DNA from: Cryphonectria parasitica EP155 | Lineage: Eukaryota; Ascomycota; Sordariomycetes; Diaporthales; Cryphonectriaceae | Length of the DNA: 64,000 bases | Direction of reading: 5' to 3' | Assembly (NCBI RefSeq): GCF_011745365.1 | Contig: NW_024468911.1 | Location: 4,768,759 to 4,832,758 of the forward strand | Part shown: positions 12,186 through 22,755 of the stretch, one piece after another | How positions within the stretch are numbered: position 1 is the stretch's first letter | How the letters are laid out: the number at the start of each line of letters is the position of its first letter | Notes under the pieces: generated by a model | The model's input: the letters and a program-made list of their open reading frames with translations, nothing else | What the model was told of the DNA's origin: nothing | The model's database searches: none | Made by a program: the position numbers and the translations under genes

Positions 12186-13267
12186 CATAGTATCAGCCTT
12201 ATCTCTGCTGCTCTCGACCATGTCTGTTGGATGATGGATCATCAGATGTTAGACTGTACATAGTACTCTCTTCGAGACCTTAGGTGGATACCATCCATCT
12301 ATTCATCCAGAACCTATCTTATTTCATCACGCTACTTGTGCGTACGCTGACTTCGTATCAAGCTAGACGAGACTTCGTGCGATCCACTCTCACAGCGTAG
12401 CAGCGGCATTCATTTGGGGCCCGTGAGTGACAGTTGCCACAACCTCCGCTAGCCCGTGTATTTGTGTGTACCTCTTTTTCGCTTTTTTTTCCCTTCCCAT
12501 TTCGCCGTTCGATTGATTGAAGGGGGACTGACTGGACTGACTGAACTTGGCTTATCATGCTAGGACTACTTACTCGAGCCTTCAGGGTCCAGACCAGCGG
12601 GGCGATGGGGTCAATAGGTTCAGCTCAATGTCAACACCACTACTTTGGGTCATTATCACGATTCGTAATAGTCCGCCACCATTTGGCTCGGAAGTCTCAA
12701 TTCCCGGTGTTACTGTTGCCTGCTGTCTAACCTGCATCCTACTGTCTCTCTTTCATGATAGCAACGCTGACAATGATGATAGGCGTTGCAGCCCGTCTGC
12801 TCCGTCTCGTGGCGCACGCCTGCGCTGACGACTTAAGCCCCCAGTGTAAGCTAGAATCGGCGACATTTCTGGAAGCTCCAGAAGTGCCCGCCCCCTAATC
12901 AAACTCCAGTCTGATGAGACCTAATGCTTTAGCCCTTTTCCCCTTTCGAAGATACATCTAAACACTCTCACATGATCGCCACAGCCACCACATGTCGCCG
13001 TATGTGCGTATTTTATTGTACTATCAGTAAGTGTGTCTTGTGTGTGCTGCTCGGTCGACCAACGTAGGAATTCATACCGGTTCTCAAGTCTCGGCTCCAG
13101 AATCAATATGGAAGGTCGGTCCCTGTCCTTATTGTTTCTTCAATAACGAACCCATGGTGCATGAAGTCATAAAGCGGAGTTGTTCCCTTAGGAACCCCAG
13201 CTCTTTAACCACGTGGGAATCCATCCATCCATCCACCCTCCTATCCACCCATCCCAGCATGCCCATA

Positions 13268-13298
<31 letters not shown>

Positions 13299-13889
13299 GC
13301 GTTTCAGCGGTACAGCATTAGATAGGTACAATATTGCAGCAACCACGTCAGGGTAGTAGTGGTGGTGCTAACTGTATACAAATGGAGCCTCAACAACCTT
13401 CTTTTTGTAGTTTATCGCACACAACCACTCGGCTCCCGAGAAACAAATCAGAGAGATGTCGCGAGGGTTCCCATTGCAACCTCCTCAAGCCAAACCAAGA
13501 CCACCATGGAGCAAATCTCAGCGCGTTTTCCATGATTAGATGACGAACACCACACTCTCCAAGGCGCACACGTATTATCTCTCCATATGTTCCGCTTGCT
13601 GACTTCGCGCCCGCCGGTCAGCGAAAATATGTACCTTCTGCAGTACAAATCGGTGCCTGCTGATAGGGCCTCATGTAGGCCCTTGTCTGATACCGGAAAT
13701 CCTTTGTCCACTGACCGCCCCTTGAGGCATTCCTTCAGCCTGGATTGTGGAGTCGCTGACTGCCGACCAACACGTTATCGCAAAGAGGAAACGGATTCCA
13801 CACCGTTGATTGTGGCGCCGGAATCTCGGACTTGCTCATCCCAAGGGAGCAATGATGCATACATGTCCTGAACGTAATCGTCAAGTCAG

Positions 13890-13892
<3 letters not shown>

Positions 13893-13959
<67 letters not shown>
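13893..13959. repeat. (AG)n microsatellite
   Basis: About 33 near-perfect AG units in intergenic DNA. Confidence 0.95.
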
Positions 13960-13966
<7 letters not shown>

Positions 13967-14759
13967 TAGAGTCTGGCTTGAAGCAAGGCCGATGTAAACC
14001 CGCCGCACACTGCAGCGCCTCCGCCTTCCCCGGGGAGTTGACACCCCCCAAGCGGGGTTTGAACTGCTTGTATCGGAAAAGCGTTGTTGGGATCTTCATC
14101 TTGTCCTGCGAGTAAAGTGTCACCGCCTTATCTCGCTGTACACACAGTGTTCAACGGGAAAAGACCGTCGAAGAGTATTGGAATTCCGGCTTGCAATGTA
14201 CTGGCGACGCGTGGCAGATCTACGCAGTAGGGTAGTTGACTGGCGTTGTCATCTTATCTAACTGTGAGCCTTTGGTTGCTTGCAAGCGGACACTGAAAAT
14301 TCAAAAAACTTGATTTATAGAACAAGGAGCCTTTTGGGTAGGTCATTGTTTATTTTCTAGGTATGCGCGTGCATACATCAATTGGAGCCCTGTGGCAGTA
14401 CGCAGATTGTATTTCCCTCCGAAAGGATGCAGCATTGGCACTGAAATTCAAAGGTCGTTACCTAAGTAGAACGATGATATTGGATATCGCGGCTGTTTGG
14501 GCCTTGGCTGCTTGTCCTTGCTACGAGAGGGTACAATATGCTTTCGCTCTGACAAACATGGAGAGCTTCGATTGGACTTCGTTGTTTGCGAAACGTGTCG
14601 GGCATGACCTGTCAAGATGGCAGACCAAGGTTTGCGTAAATTTATACCAAGCCGTCGTTGAGAACATTGCAATTATGTGTACATAGCTGTCTATGTATGC
14701 TGAGGATCATCCCACGATTCCAGTGTCCCCCCCCCCCCCTCTCTCACCCTCACTCACTA

Positions 14760-15743
14760 TCAAGGCCACAATTCAACGACCTCCCACTCCCCCTCGACCT
14801 TCCCACCAGGCTTCGTCGCCTTAGCGCCAGACCCGACGTATGTATACAACCACCTCCTTTGGTCAGCCGGGTCCTTGAGATTCACGAGATCCACCTCGTC
14901 AGGCACAATCACCACCACCCTAAAGTTCCTCCTCGCAAGCTCGTCGTCCAGAAGCTCATCGCCCACCTTCTGGCCCAGCCCTTCGCCGGGACCCGGTTCT
15001 TTCGCCCTCGGCGTCCCTGGGCTCGGATTCTTGAAGCTACCCCTCATCCCAGGGCTCAGGTTCCCAAAGTGCCCAACGACCTCTCTCTCCCAGTCCCAAT
15101 CTGCTTCTTCTCCCTTTCCTCCTGGGCCCCTCATCCGTGCCAGTAGTGCACTCCGCACCGCCCTGGCACCTGCGCCGTCAGACGCGATGTCAGAAGCAGA
15201 GAGGACCCACGCCCGGCCCCGGATGCGCCACTGCGTCCCCATCGGGACGGCCCAGAACATGGCCTCGACGGGACCACCGCCGCCCGAGTGGCTGACGTCG
15301 TCTTGTTCTCCGCCGCTGCTGGGGCCGGAGGAGTAGATCTCGGGCACCTTGTCCATCCGCGCGTCCGAGGTGAGCACGGGCATGTCGGACTCGTAGAGGT
15401 CTGGGTTGCGTGGGGCATTGTTCTTGTCGTTGGGCGGGAGGGAGGCCCATAGGCCCCTGTAGATGCACGTGCGTGCGCGCGGCACGGAGGAGGAGGAGGA
15501 TGAGTGGAGAGAGGTGAATGTGAAGGAGGGCTGTTCCATCTGCTTGATGTCTGAGAGGAACTGGGCACGCCAGGGGGCGGCAGAAGAGGATCCTGAGTTT
15601 GTGGCCATGGTTCTGATGGGGATATGCTGTTTTGCACTGGAGGGGATGATCATGGTCTGTCGGAGGGGTGAGAGGGCCTTAAGTATGGCTTGGAGGCGCT
15701 GGCTGGGAAGCAATTTAGCCGGGAGGAGCGCGCCCTGTGACAT
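14760..15743 (-). CDS. Pyridoxamine 5'-phosphate oxidase-like FMN-binding protein (Alr4036 family)
   Basis: Single-exon protein of 327 residues, or 282 if it starts at the Met at 15608. It resembles the fungal Alr4036-type PNPOx-like family, whose members are predicted to bind FMN. It begins its domain with APWRAQFLSDI, then a Ser-rich stretch and RARTCIYRGLWASLP, corresponding to the split-barrel strand with the fixed RGF/RGL motif. DARMDKVPEI, VEAMFWAVPMGTQWRIRGRAWVL and a C-terminal RRNFRVVVIVPDEVDLVNL follow, with the end VEGEWEVVELWP. The extra 45 N-terminal residues contain several Met and basic residues and could be a mitochondrial leader or 5' UTR. Real pyridoxamine-phosphate oxidase activity is not implied. 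It is divergent from TRM4. Confidence 0.8.
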   Translation of the reverse strand: MSQGALLPAKLLPSQRLQAILKALSPLRQTMIIPSSAKQHIPIRTMATNSGSSSAAPWRAQFLSDIKQMEQPSFTFTSLHSSSSSSVPRARTCIYRGLWASLPPNDKNNAPRNPDLYESDMPVLTSDARMDKVPEIYSSGPSSGGEQDDVSHSGGGGPVEAMFWAVPMGTQWRIRGRAWVLSASDIASDGAGARAVRSALLARMRGPGGKGEEADWDWEREVVGHFGNLSPGMRGSFKNPSPGTPRAKEPGPGEGLGQKVGDELLDDELARRNFRVVVIVPDEVDLVNLKDPADQRRWLYTYVGSGAKATKPGGKVEGEWEVVELWP

Positions 15744-16336
15744 GACGATGAGTACGGGAGCACATACATGGAATGGAAAGGTGTGGATGTAGAGGTGACG
15801 TTGTGAGGCTCTAGGGAGGTCTTAGGCTGGGTCCTTGACGGATGTGGTTGATGATTCATGAAGTGACGTTTGCCCTGTCGAGGATATGGAAAAGACAAAC
15901 AATTGCAGACTTGGGGAAGTCTTGACTGGAACCAAATAAACTGAGTGTAATCACTCTTTTGTTATCAATCAAGAGGTTCCTCTCTGGAAAAAAGAAAACA
16001 CCCTTTGATTCTACCCTGTAGAATTGTTCCTCATCCTCCTGAGGAGCTTGCGTAATGATGTGATGCTATGCTGAGCTCAAGGTGTGGGGAATGGAGGCAA
16101 GGTGGGGTGAGGGTATTGAGGTGCTGAGGGTACAGAGGTACAACCATACTGCTCTGCCCCTCCCCCACACTATCTTATCGCCAGAAGCCCCACTTAACAC
16201 CCTTGCTGCATTTTTTTTGGGATTTTCTTCTCTGAAAACATGTCTCCAACTTTCCAAACGTCGCTCCTGCACCACAACAACAAGCTCCTCCTTCTCTTGT
16301 GACGTCCAATCACACAAGGAGTCAATTACCCCCAAG
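15744..16336. promoter_or_regulatory. divergent promoter region, PNPOx-like gene / TRM4
   Basis: 593 bp between divergent starts. No credible gene; presumed to carry both promoters. Confidence 0.5.
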
Positions 16337-19173
16337 ATGGGTAAAAACAAGGTATGTTGTTCACTGCACATTTGACGCTTGCTGGTAATTGACTTGTTAT
16401 GTTTGCTTTTCGCAGCATCGTGGTGGCAAGAGAGGTGGTGGTGGAGGAGGCGGCGGCGGTGGTGGCCGACGTGACAACCGCTACCGATCCGAGATTAAGA
16501 AGAACAACGAGAAGCTCGAGAGCTACTACAACCAGCTGTTTGACTTTCCAGAGGATGAGATGAATTCCTTCTGGGAGGCTCTTCGTCGAGAGCTGCCAAA
16601 CAGCTTCAGATTCTGTGGCTCCAAGGGGTGAGTCCTGCGCGTCGCTGCATCCTCTTCTTCCTTGACTCTCTCCTCTTCCCATCAAACCTGCGCAAGGCTC
16701 ACATACCACCCGCAGCCATGCCCTCACCGTCAAGCGCCTCCTCGAGCAGCGTTATATCCCTGAGATTACCCAGCTCGAGAACTACGATGGCAACCCTGTC
16801 ACCCCTCCCATCCCCGTTCCTTGGTACCCCGACAACCTCGCCTGGTGGATGACCACCCCCAAAAATGTCGTCCGCCGGTACCCTCCGTTTGCCAAGTTCC
16901 AGAAGTTCCTCGTGTCCGAGACCAGCGTTGGAAACATCAGCCGCCAGGAGGTGGTGAGCATGATCCCGCCCCTGCTCCTCGACGTCAAGCCTGGCCATGT
17001 CGTTCTCGACCTCTGCGCCGCGCCCGGCAGTAAGGCTGCACAGCTCCTCGAGATGATCCACTCGGGCGAGGAGGGTCGTATATTCAAGGCGCTAGAGGGG
17101 CATGCGGCCGATGATGGACGTGAGGAGCCCGTATTTCCAGGCTCGGACGAGGTCGACATGGAGGTGGACCCTGGCGACGACGGCCGCGCTACCGGCATGC
17201 TGATCGCAAACGACATGGACTACAAGCGCAGTCACCTGCTTATCCACCAGCTGAAGCGTCTGTCCTCTCCGAACATGATCGTCACCAACCACGACGCCAC
17301 CTTGTTCCCCTCGCTTAAACTACCCTCGGGCGACTCCAAGAAGCAAAACTACCTCAAGTTCGACCGTATCTTAGCCGACGTTCCCTGCTCAGGCGATGGA
17401 ACACTGCGTAAAAACGTCAACGGGTGGAAGGATTGGCTGCCAGGCAACGCTCTGGGTCTTCACCAAACACAGATCAGGATTCTCGTTCGCGCCCTACAGA
17501 TGCTCAAGCCTGGTGGTCGTGTCGTCTACTCCACCTGCAGCATGAACCCCATCGAGAACGAATCCGTCATCGCCGCGGCCGTTGAGCGCTGTGGCCTTGA
17601 CAATGTCGAAATCTTGGACTGCAGCAACGAGCTTCCTGGCCTGCAGCGAAAGCCTGGCTTGAAGACATGGAAGGTCATGGACAAGCAAGGCCGCATCTGG
17701 AACAACTGGGGCGAGGTCGAGGCGTGGACGGCCGAGAGCAGGGAGAAGGTGATCCCCGGAAAGCTGACACCAACCATGTTCCCTCGTGCACAGGAAGAGG
17801 GCAGACCTGAGGTCCCGCTCGAGCGATGCATCCGCATCTATGCACACCAGCAGGACACCGGCGGCTTCTTCATCGTTGCGCTACACAAGAAGAAAGAGTT
17901 CAAGGCTAAGCCTGAGAGTGCTGGTGTGGTGCGGCCTGGACAAGTGTCCCAGAAGACCGAGAACTCCCTGGAGAATACACCAAAGGCCGAGGAGGCGGCT
18001 GTCGATGCCGAAGAGGTAGTTCTGACTGCTGGAGAGACGGACCAGAAAACTCCTGAAGACCAGGCATCCGGCGAGCAGAACAACCCTCTCAAGCGGACCC
18101 ACGAGAGCGAGGGTGAGGAGTCTTCGTCGAAGCGACAGCACACAGAGACTGCAACCGAGACCGCAGCAGAGACCACTGCGGAAGTCACTGCGGAAGCCAA
18201 TGGAGACTCCAAGACAGGCGAGCAAGATCCAGAGAAACCGACCGACGCAACCAGTCAGCCAAACAATCAGAGTACGTCTGATGGCTATGGCGACAAAGCT
18301 GCCAAGAAACAGAACAAGCTGCCCTTCGAGGAGCCTTTTAAGTATCTCGCCTCCGACAACGAGGTCATCCAGAACATACAGACATTCTACAAGATCTCGC
18401 CACGGTTCCCGTCGGACCGTTTCATGGTCCGCAATGCGGCAGGTGAGCCCTCCAAGGCGATTTACTACACCAGCGCACTGGTCCGAGACGTCTTGTCATC
18501 CAATGAGGGACGCTTCGTCAAGTTCGTCCACGGCGGAGTCAAGATGTTCATGAAGCAAGACGCACCCTCTGCAGAGGTCTGTCGCTGGCGCATCCAAAGC
18601 GAGGGCCTGCCCATCCTCCAGGGCTACGTTGGCCAAGAGCGCGTCGTTGTCCTCCGCAACAAGGAGACCCTCCACAAACTTCTCGTCGAGATGTTCCCCC
18701 GCATCAACAACGATGCATGGAAGAAGCTCGACGAGATCGGCGAGCGCGTGTGCGAGGTCGGTCTCGGCTGTCTGGTGCTGCGAGTCGAACCCGATGGTAC
18801 GGACCCCGACTTCACGGAGAGGATGGCACTCCCTCTCTGGAAGAGCTTCCACTCCCTGAATCTCATGCTGCCCAAGGAGGACCGCAGCGCAATGTTGCTG
18901 CGCGTGTACAACGATACCACGCCTCTCGTAAACACCATGTTGAAAAATCAGAAGCCCAACAACAACAAGACACAGAATGGTGTTGACGAGCGAGATGCTC
19001 AGGGCGGCGATGTCGGTGGCGATGCTACAGTAGATGCGAACCCCGATGTGGCGGCCGATGCGGAGACGGGTATCGCAGCCGATGCTGACGCTGAGATGGG
19101 TGATGCTGGCGAGGGCGACGGCGATGTCGCACCTGCAGAAGATGTCCAGGAAGAAGAAGCTGGAGCGGCCTAG
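16337..19173 (+). CDS. TRM4: tRNA (cytosine-5)-methyltransferase Trm4/Ncl1 (NSUN2-like)
   Basis: SAM-dependent RNA m5C methyltransferase of tRNA, nuclear in yeast. Exons 16337-16351 (five codons), 16416-16627 and 16716-19173 give 894 residues; introns GTATGT..CAG and GTGAGT..CAG keep the frame. A Gly-rich basic N-terminus (ten Gly in a row) precedes the conserved NNEKLESYYNQLFDFP. SAM motif I is VLDLCAAPGSKAAQLLEM near residue 171. The two NSUN cysteines are present: Cys300 in DVPCSGDG and catalytic-type Cys350 in YSTCSMNPIENE. Residues about 400-500 are an acidic low-complexity insert, followed by the C-terminal domain (PFKYLASDNEVIQNIQTFY). The protein is longer than yeast Trm4 (684 aa). 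The TAG at 19171 is followed in the same frame by 211 open codons, listed separately. Confidence 0.95.
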
Positions 19174-19809
19174 GTTGCTGCCACTCCTCCTCCCACGCCG
19201 CAGTCTCAGTATGCCACGCCCCCAGTACAGAATGGCACGCGACCCCTTCCGAATGGTATCCTGCCCTCTCGAAACAACACACGATCACCTCAGAACGGCA
19301 CACTGCCCCTTCAAAATGGCATGTCCCGTCAAGACGACATGGCCCCGCTTCCGCAGAACGGCACGCAACCCCTTCCAAATGGCACGATAACCCCTCAGAG
19401 CGGCACAACTCCCCTTCAACGCGTGCCCCTTCAGAATGGCACGCTACCCGTCCAGAATGCCACGCAGCCTGTTCAGAATGGCACACAACCATCTCAGAAT
19501 GGCACACAACCCCTTCAGAACGGCATGCTACCACATCAGAATAGCACAAATCATCCATCTCCAAATGCCACGCTCTTACCGGAGAACGATGTACGTCCAG
19601 CGCAGGAAGGCATACCATTACAGAATAACGTGCAGCCTGTTCAGAATACTACGCGTTCAGACCAGAATAGCGTGCAGCCACAGCAGAATAGCACGAATCC
19701 ACTTCCGAATGGTCAGAACACCAGGAATGAGCGCCTCTCTATAGAAAGGTCCCAAATCAGCCCCGAGGATGCTGGGCTGTATTTTGATGGTCCTTGCGAT
19801 TGGGCCTGA
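19174..19809 (+). repeat. in-frame NGTxPxQ heptad-repeat reading frame after the TRM4 stop
   Basis: Directly after TAG 19171-19173 the TRM4 frame is open for 211 codons to TGA at 19807. About 20 degenerate 21-bp units encode the heptad N-G-T-x-P-x-Q (for example QNGTQPLQNG), then a non-repetitive tail SQISPEDAGLYFDGPCDWA. Between units, Asn uses AAT and AAC, Thr ACA and ACG, Gln CAG and CAA, Pro CCC, CCT and CCA, while the residues stay the same, and length differences are whole codons. This is what a translated repeat looks like. It could be a read-through or strain-variable C-terminal extension of Trm4, a separate ORF starting at the ATG 19321, or a recently lost extension. Many NGT units are also N-glycosylation sequons, which would matter only for a secreted product. 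Confidence 0.6.
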
Positions 19810-20458
19810 GGAAGCTAGGAAGTGCGAGTCCTTGAAGTGACAGCCAAGACCAGTGATGTTGACATGGCCTCAACCGTACTCAAACAGGAGGAAGGTTACT
19901 AACGCTACCAATCTGATAAAGGTAGGGATGCTGGGCAACGTGGGATTTAAGGGAGTTAAGAACTTTGCACAACAGCTCCTCGGCAATGGAAGAGGGTGAT
20001 GGAGATTGTTGAATAGCTGCTGTGCAGGCATGCTACAAGCTTTTCCTCGGTTGGGTAAAGGCATATTTGGTGGTGACATTTCAAAATGGGACTGGGCAGG
20101 TTACAAATCAAAAGGTTTGGGGTGAATTGTGTCTTTACTGGTCCAGCTTGGTGTCGAAGCAGGAAGACACACATACCGATACTGGAATTGTGCATAAGGA
20201 GTTTCAATAAAGGGATTCAATTATTTTTTCTGATAAAGTAAGGCTCCATTGCTATGTTGTGATTTTATTCACAGAGGGGTCTATTGATGCCTTTTGTGTG
20301 TAAGTTTCCCATTGTGTTGCTGGTTCTTCCTCCACAAGATCTAGACTGACATATTCCACCAGACCCAATTCACCAACTTCCCCATTCAATCCCCCACCTC
20401 ATCATGCTAACCAAGGCCTTGTCATATTTCCTGAGAAGCCCTTTACCAAGCAGCGGCT
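19810..20458. other. convergent 3' region, no supported gene
   Basis: 649 bp between TRM4 (+) and the MFS gene (-). Nothing beyond short chance frames. Confidence 0.55.
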
Positions 20459-20578
20459 TTATAGAAACCGTAGCAACTTGTTCCACCTCCACAGGAGCGC
20501 CCAGCCTCCCATGACGGACGAGACGCCGGTGAAGATGATCAGCGGCCCATACGAGGTCCCATAGCCAAAGCTGCCCAG

Positions 20579-20616
<38 letters not shown>

Positions 20617-22020
20617 CGCCAGCCTTGAGCAGCGGGATGCCGGCCAGCCCGCCGCTGACATAGCCGACGCCCCTGGCGCCGTTGAGCAGGCCGTAGATGA
20701 CACCCATATCGACGGCCTCGTTGCGGTCGGCGGCCTCGCGCTCCATCTGGTTCAGCACGCCGCCCCAGGTGGAGCTGTAGCCGCCGGCGAAGAAGCCGAA
20801 GGTGATGGAGAACAGGACCAGGAGGGCCATGCTGCCCTGGGAGGTGAGGCCCCAGAACAAGAAGGCGGCGAGGGCGGAGCCGAGGGCGGGGATGGAGACG
20901 ACGGTCGGGGTGGACAGGGCGGCGAGGCGGAGGCGGCGGCGGCGCCTGTTGGTGGTGTTGTGGTCGCTGAGGTAGCCGAAGAAGGAGCTGGCTACGATGC
21001 CGGGGATGTTGAAGAGGGTGAGGAGTAGGGTGGCGGAGGTCTGGCTTAGGCGGGCCACGTCGTGGGCGTAGGTGTTGAGGTAGGTCTGCGGGATGCCGTA
21101 GCCGGCGCTCTGGAGCGTGATGGCGGCGGCGTAGATGTAGATGGTCCTGTGGCGGAGGAAGTGCCAGGGGATCCTGCGGGACCTCCTCGCTGTTGTTGTT
21201 GTTGTTCTTGTTGTTGTTGTCGTCGTCGTCGTCGTCGTCGTCATCTGCGGCGAGGAGGAGGGCGGCGTGCCTTCGCTGTCCTCGCCGTCCTCATCATCAA
21301 CACCAAGGCTGGAGGGATGGGCAGGGACGAGGGCGATGGCGGGGATGCTGGTGGCGGCGACGATGGCGGTCCAGACGCGCAGGGCGGTGCGGAAGTCGTA
21401 GGCGTCGAGCAGGGCGCGCAGGATAAAAGGGCAGGCGGAGCCGACAATGTTCTTGCACGAGAAGACGACGCCGTAGGCAAAGGCACGGCGGCCGGTGCCG
21501 AACCACTCGCCCAGGGACAATGTGGTGGGGCTGTAGACGAGGGCGCAGCCGAGGGGGGCGAGGACGGCCTGGGTGGCGATGAGGTGCCAGACGGCGGTGC
21601 TGAAGGAGGACAGGACGAAGCTGAGGCACATGAGGACGGCGCCGCAGAGGGCGGCGGCCTGGCGCCACCTGGCCCAGCGCCTGGTGAAGGCGGCGAAGAG
21701 GAAGGGCATGGAGAGGTAGATGACGCCGTTGAAGGTGGTGCCGATGATGCCTGTGAGGTCCTGGCTGCCCTCGAGTGTCCAGTTGGAGGAGAAGTATTCC
21801 TGGAACACGCCGTAGCTCATGGCGAAGCCTGGGGTTGTGGGAGAAGTGTGTAAGTAAGTATTGTTATGGAATTGAAATGCAAGAATGATTGTGAGAGCAG
21901 ATGAGAGAGAATAGATAGGATGTTGAATCTTGCATACCCCATATTGGCAGCTGTAATATGCCATTGCCGATGAGGACACAGGTCTTTTTCATCTTGAGAC
22001 CATTTTGCCTCTGCTGCTGC

Positions 22021-22054
<34 letters not shown>

Positions 22055-22214
22055 GCTGCTGCTGCTGCTGGTCGTCCTGGTCTGGTTCTTCTCTAGGTGA
22101 AGATTCTCGTGATAATGATGAAGAAGAAGATGTCTCGGGCTGAAGTTGATGCTCGCCAAGGTCAGCAGCAGCTGGCGGTCGCTCATGTAAAGCGATAGTC
22201 TCGACTGACGACAT
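20459..22214 (-). CDS. MFS transporter, monocarboxylate-porter (MCT)-like
   Basis: Predicted 12-TM plasma-membrane carrier of the fungal MCT-like MFS group; substrate unknown. Exons 21938-22214 and 20459-21828 give 548 residues; the intron is GTATGC..CAG inside a Gly codon. The splice produces LPIWGFAMSYGVFQEYFSSNW, the usual TM1 signature (GVFQEYF) of this group. GIIGTTFNGVIYLSMPF, SFVLSSFSTAVWHLIATQAVL and SLGEWFGTGRRAFAYGVVFSCKNIVG follow. The N-terminal cytosolic part has a run of 20 Gln (22011-22070). The central loop has a run of 12 Thr, and a late loop has about 11 Ser. A frame running through the intron from 21979 is an artefact of intron retention. Confidence 0.88.
22011..22070 (-). 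repeat. CAG/CAA tract encoding 20 Gln in the MFS transporter
   Basis: 60 bp of CTG/TTG on the + strand, so 20 CAG/CAA codons on the coding strand: CAG at both ends and CAA in the middle. Confidence 0.95.
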
Positions 22215-22755
22215 GTTTGAATATAATTCCAGTAAGTATGTTGAATGAACCTGAAGATCCTCAACTCAGAAAAGTAGTTTCAGAATTTTATCTATTAAAG
22301 TGAGTGACATTGCTTGCCACACGACAACAAATAGATGATGACCTCAGTGGTGACTGAAAGATCCCCGCATGCCATGCGCCCTTTTGCCCTCGCGCCCGAA
22401 CTTCGTCGGCACTACGCCTTTTATCGCTGCCGATCTCGGTCCTAGTCGTTGTTATTTCTCTGCATTCGGACTCTCCCATCATCAGGTTCATATCACAAGA
22501 GTCACGTCGAAGCTGCCAATCTAGGATGTTTACTCCTCCTTTTTATTTTATTCTCTCAAGAACTGCCGTCGCGATTGTGTTTGTGGGTATTTATTTCATC
22601 TTGTACTATATCTCATGAAGATCAACGCAAAATAAATCAAGATCGTCATCAACGCTGTCATCATCATCATCCTCGTCCAGACAAGACTCTCATGTAAAAG
22701 TATCGACATATGTGCCTAACCAGTATGTGCGAGGGGGCCAGTAACCTCAGTAGCT
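22215..22755. other. intergenic between tandem genes, no supported gene
   Basis: 541 bp upstream of the MFS gene and downstream of the PI-PLC-like gene (both -). Presumed promoter and terminator DNA. Confidence 0.5.

Larger units (their letters stand above)
9204..14759. other. 5.5-kb gene-poor interval
   Basis: No open frame here shows a domain, a signal peptide or a spliceable extension I can support. The first kilobase is probably the receptor promoter. It contains a long (AG)n tract at 13893-13959, poly-C near 14727-14739, CT tracts near 10545 and 13270, and a cluster of TACTGT/ACAGTA hexamers at 10749-12185. The 107-codon frame at 14363-14686 is the best small candidate but has no recognisable feature. 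Confidence 0.5.

Noticed and set aside
14363..14686. 107-codon plus-strand frame in the 9.2-14.8 kb interval
   Set aside because: Reads like a protein in places (hydrophobic LAACPCYE region) but no family, promoter or splice support.
19025..19618. 197-codon antisense frame over the heptad repeat, itself repetitive
   Set aside because: Repetitive because the underlying DNA is; silent variation fits the plus-strand frame, not this one.
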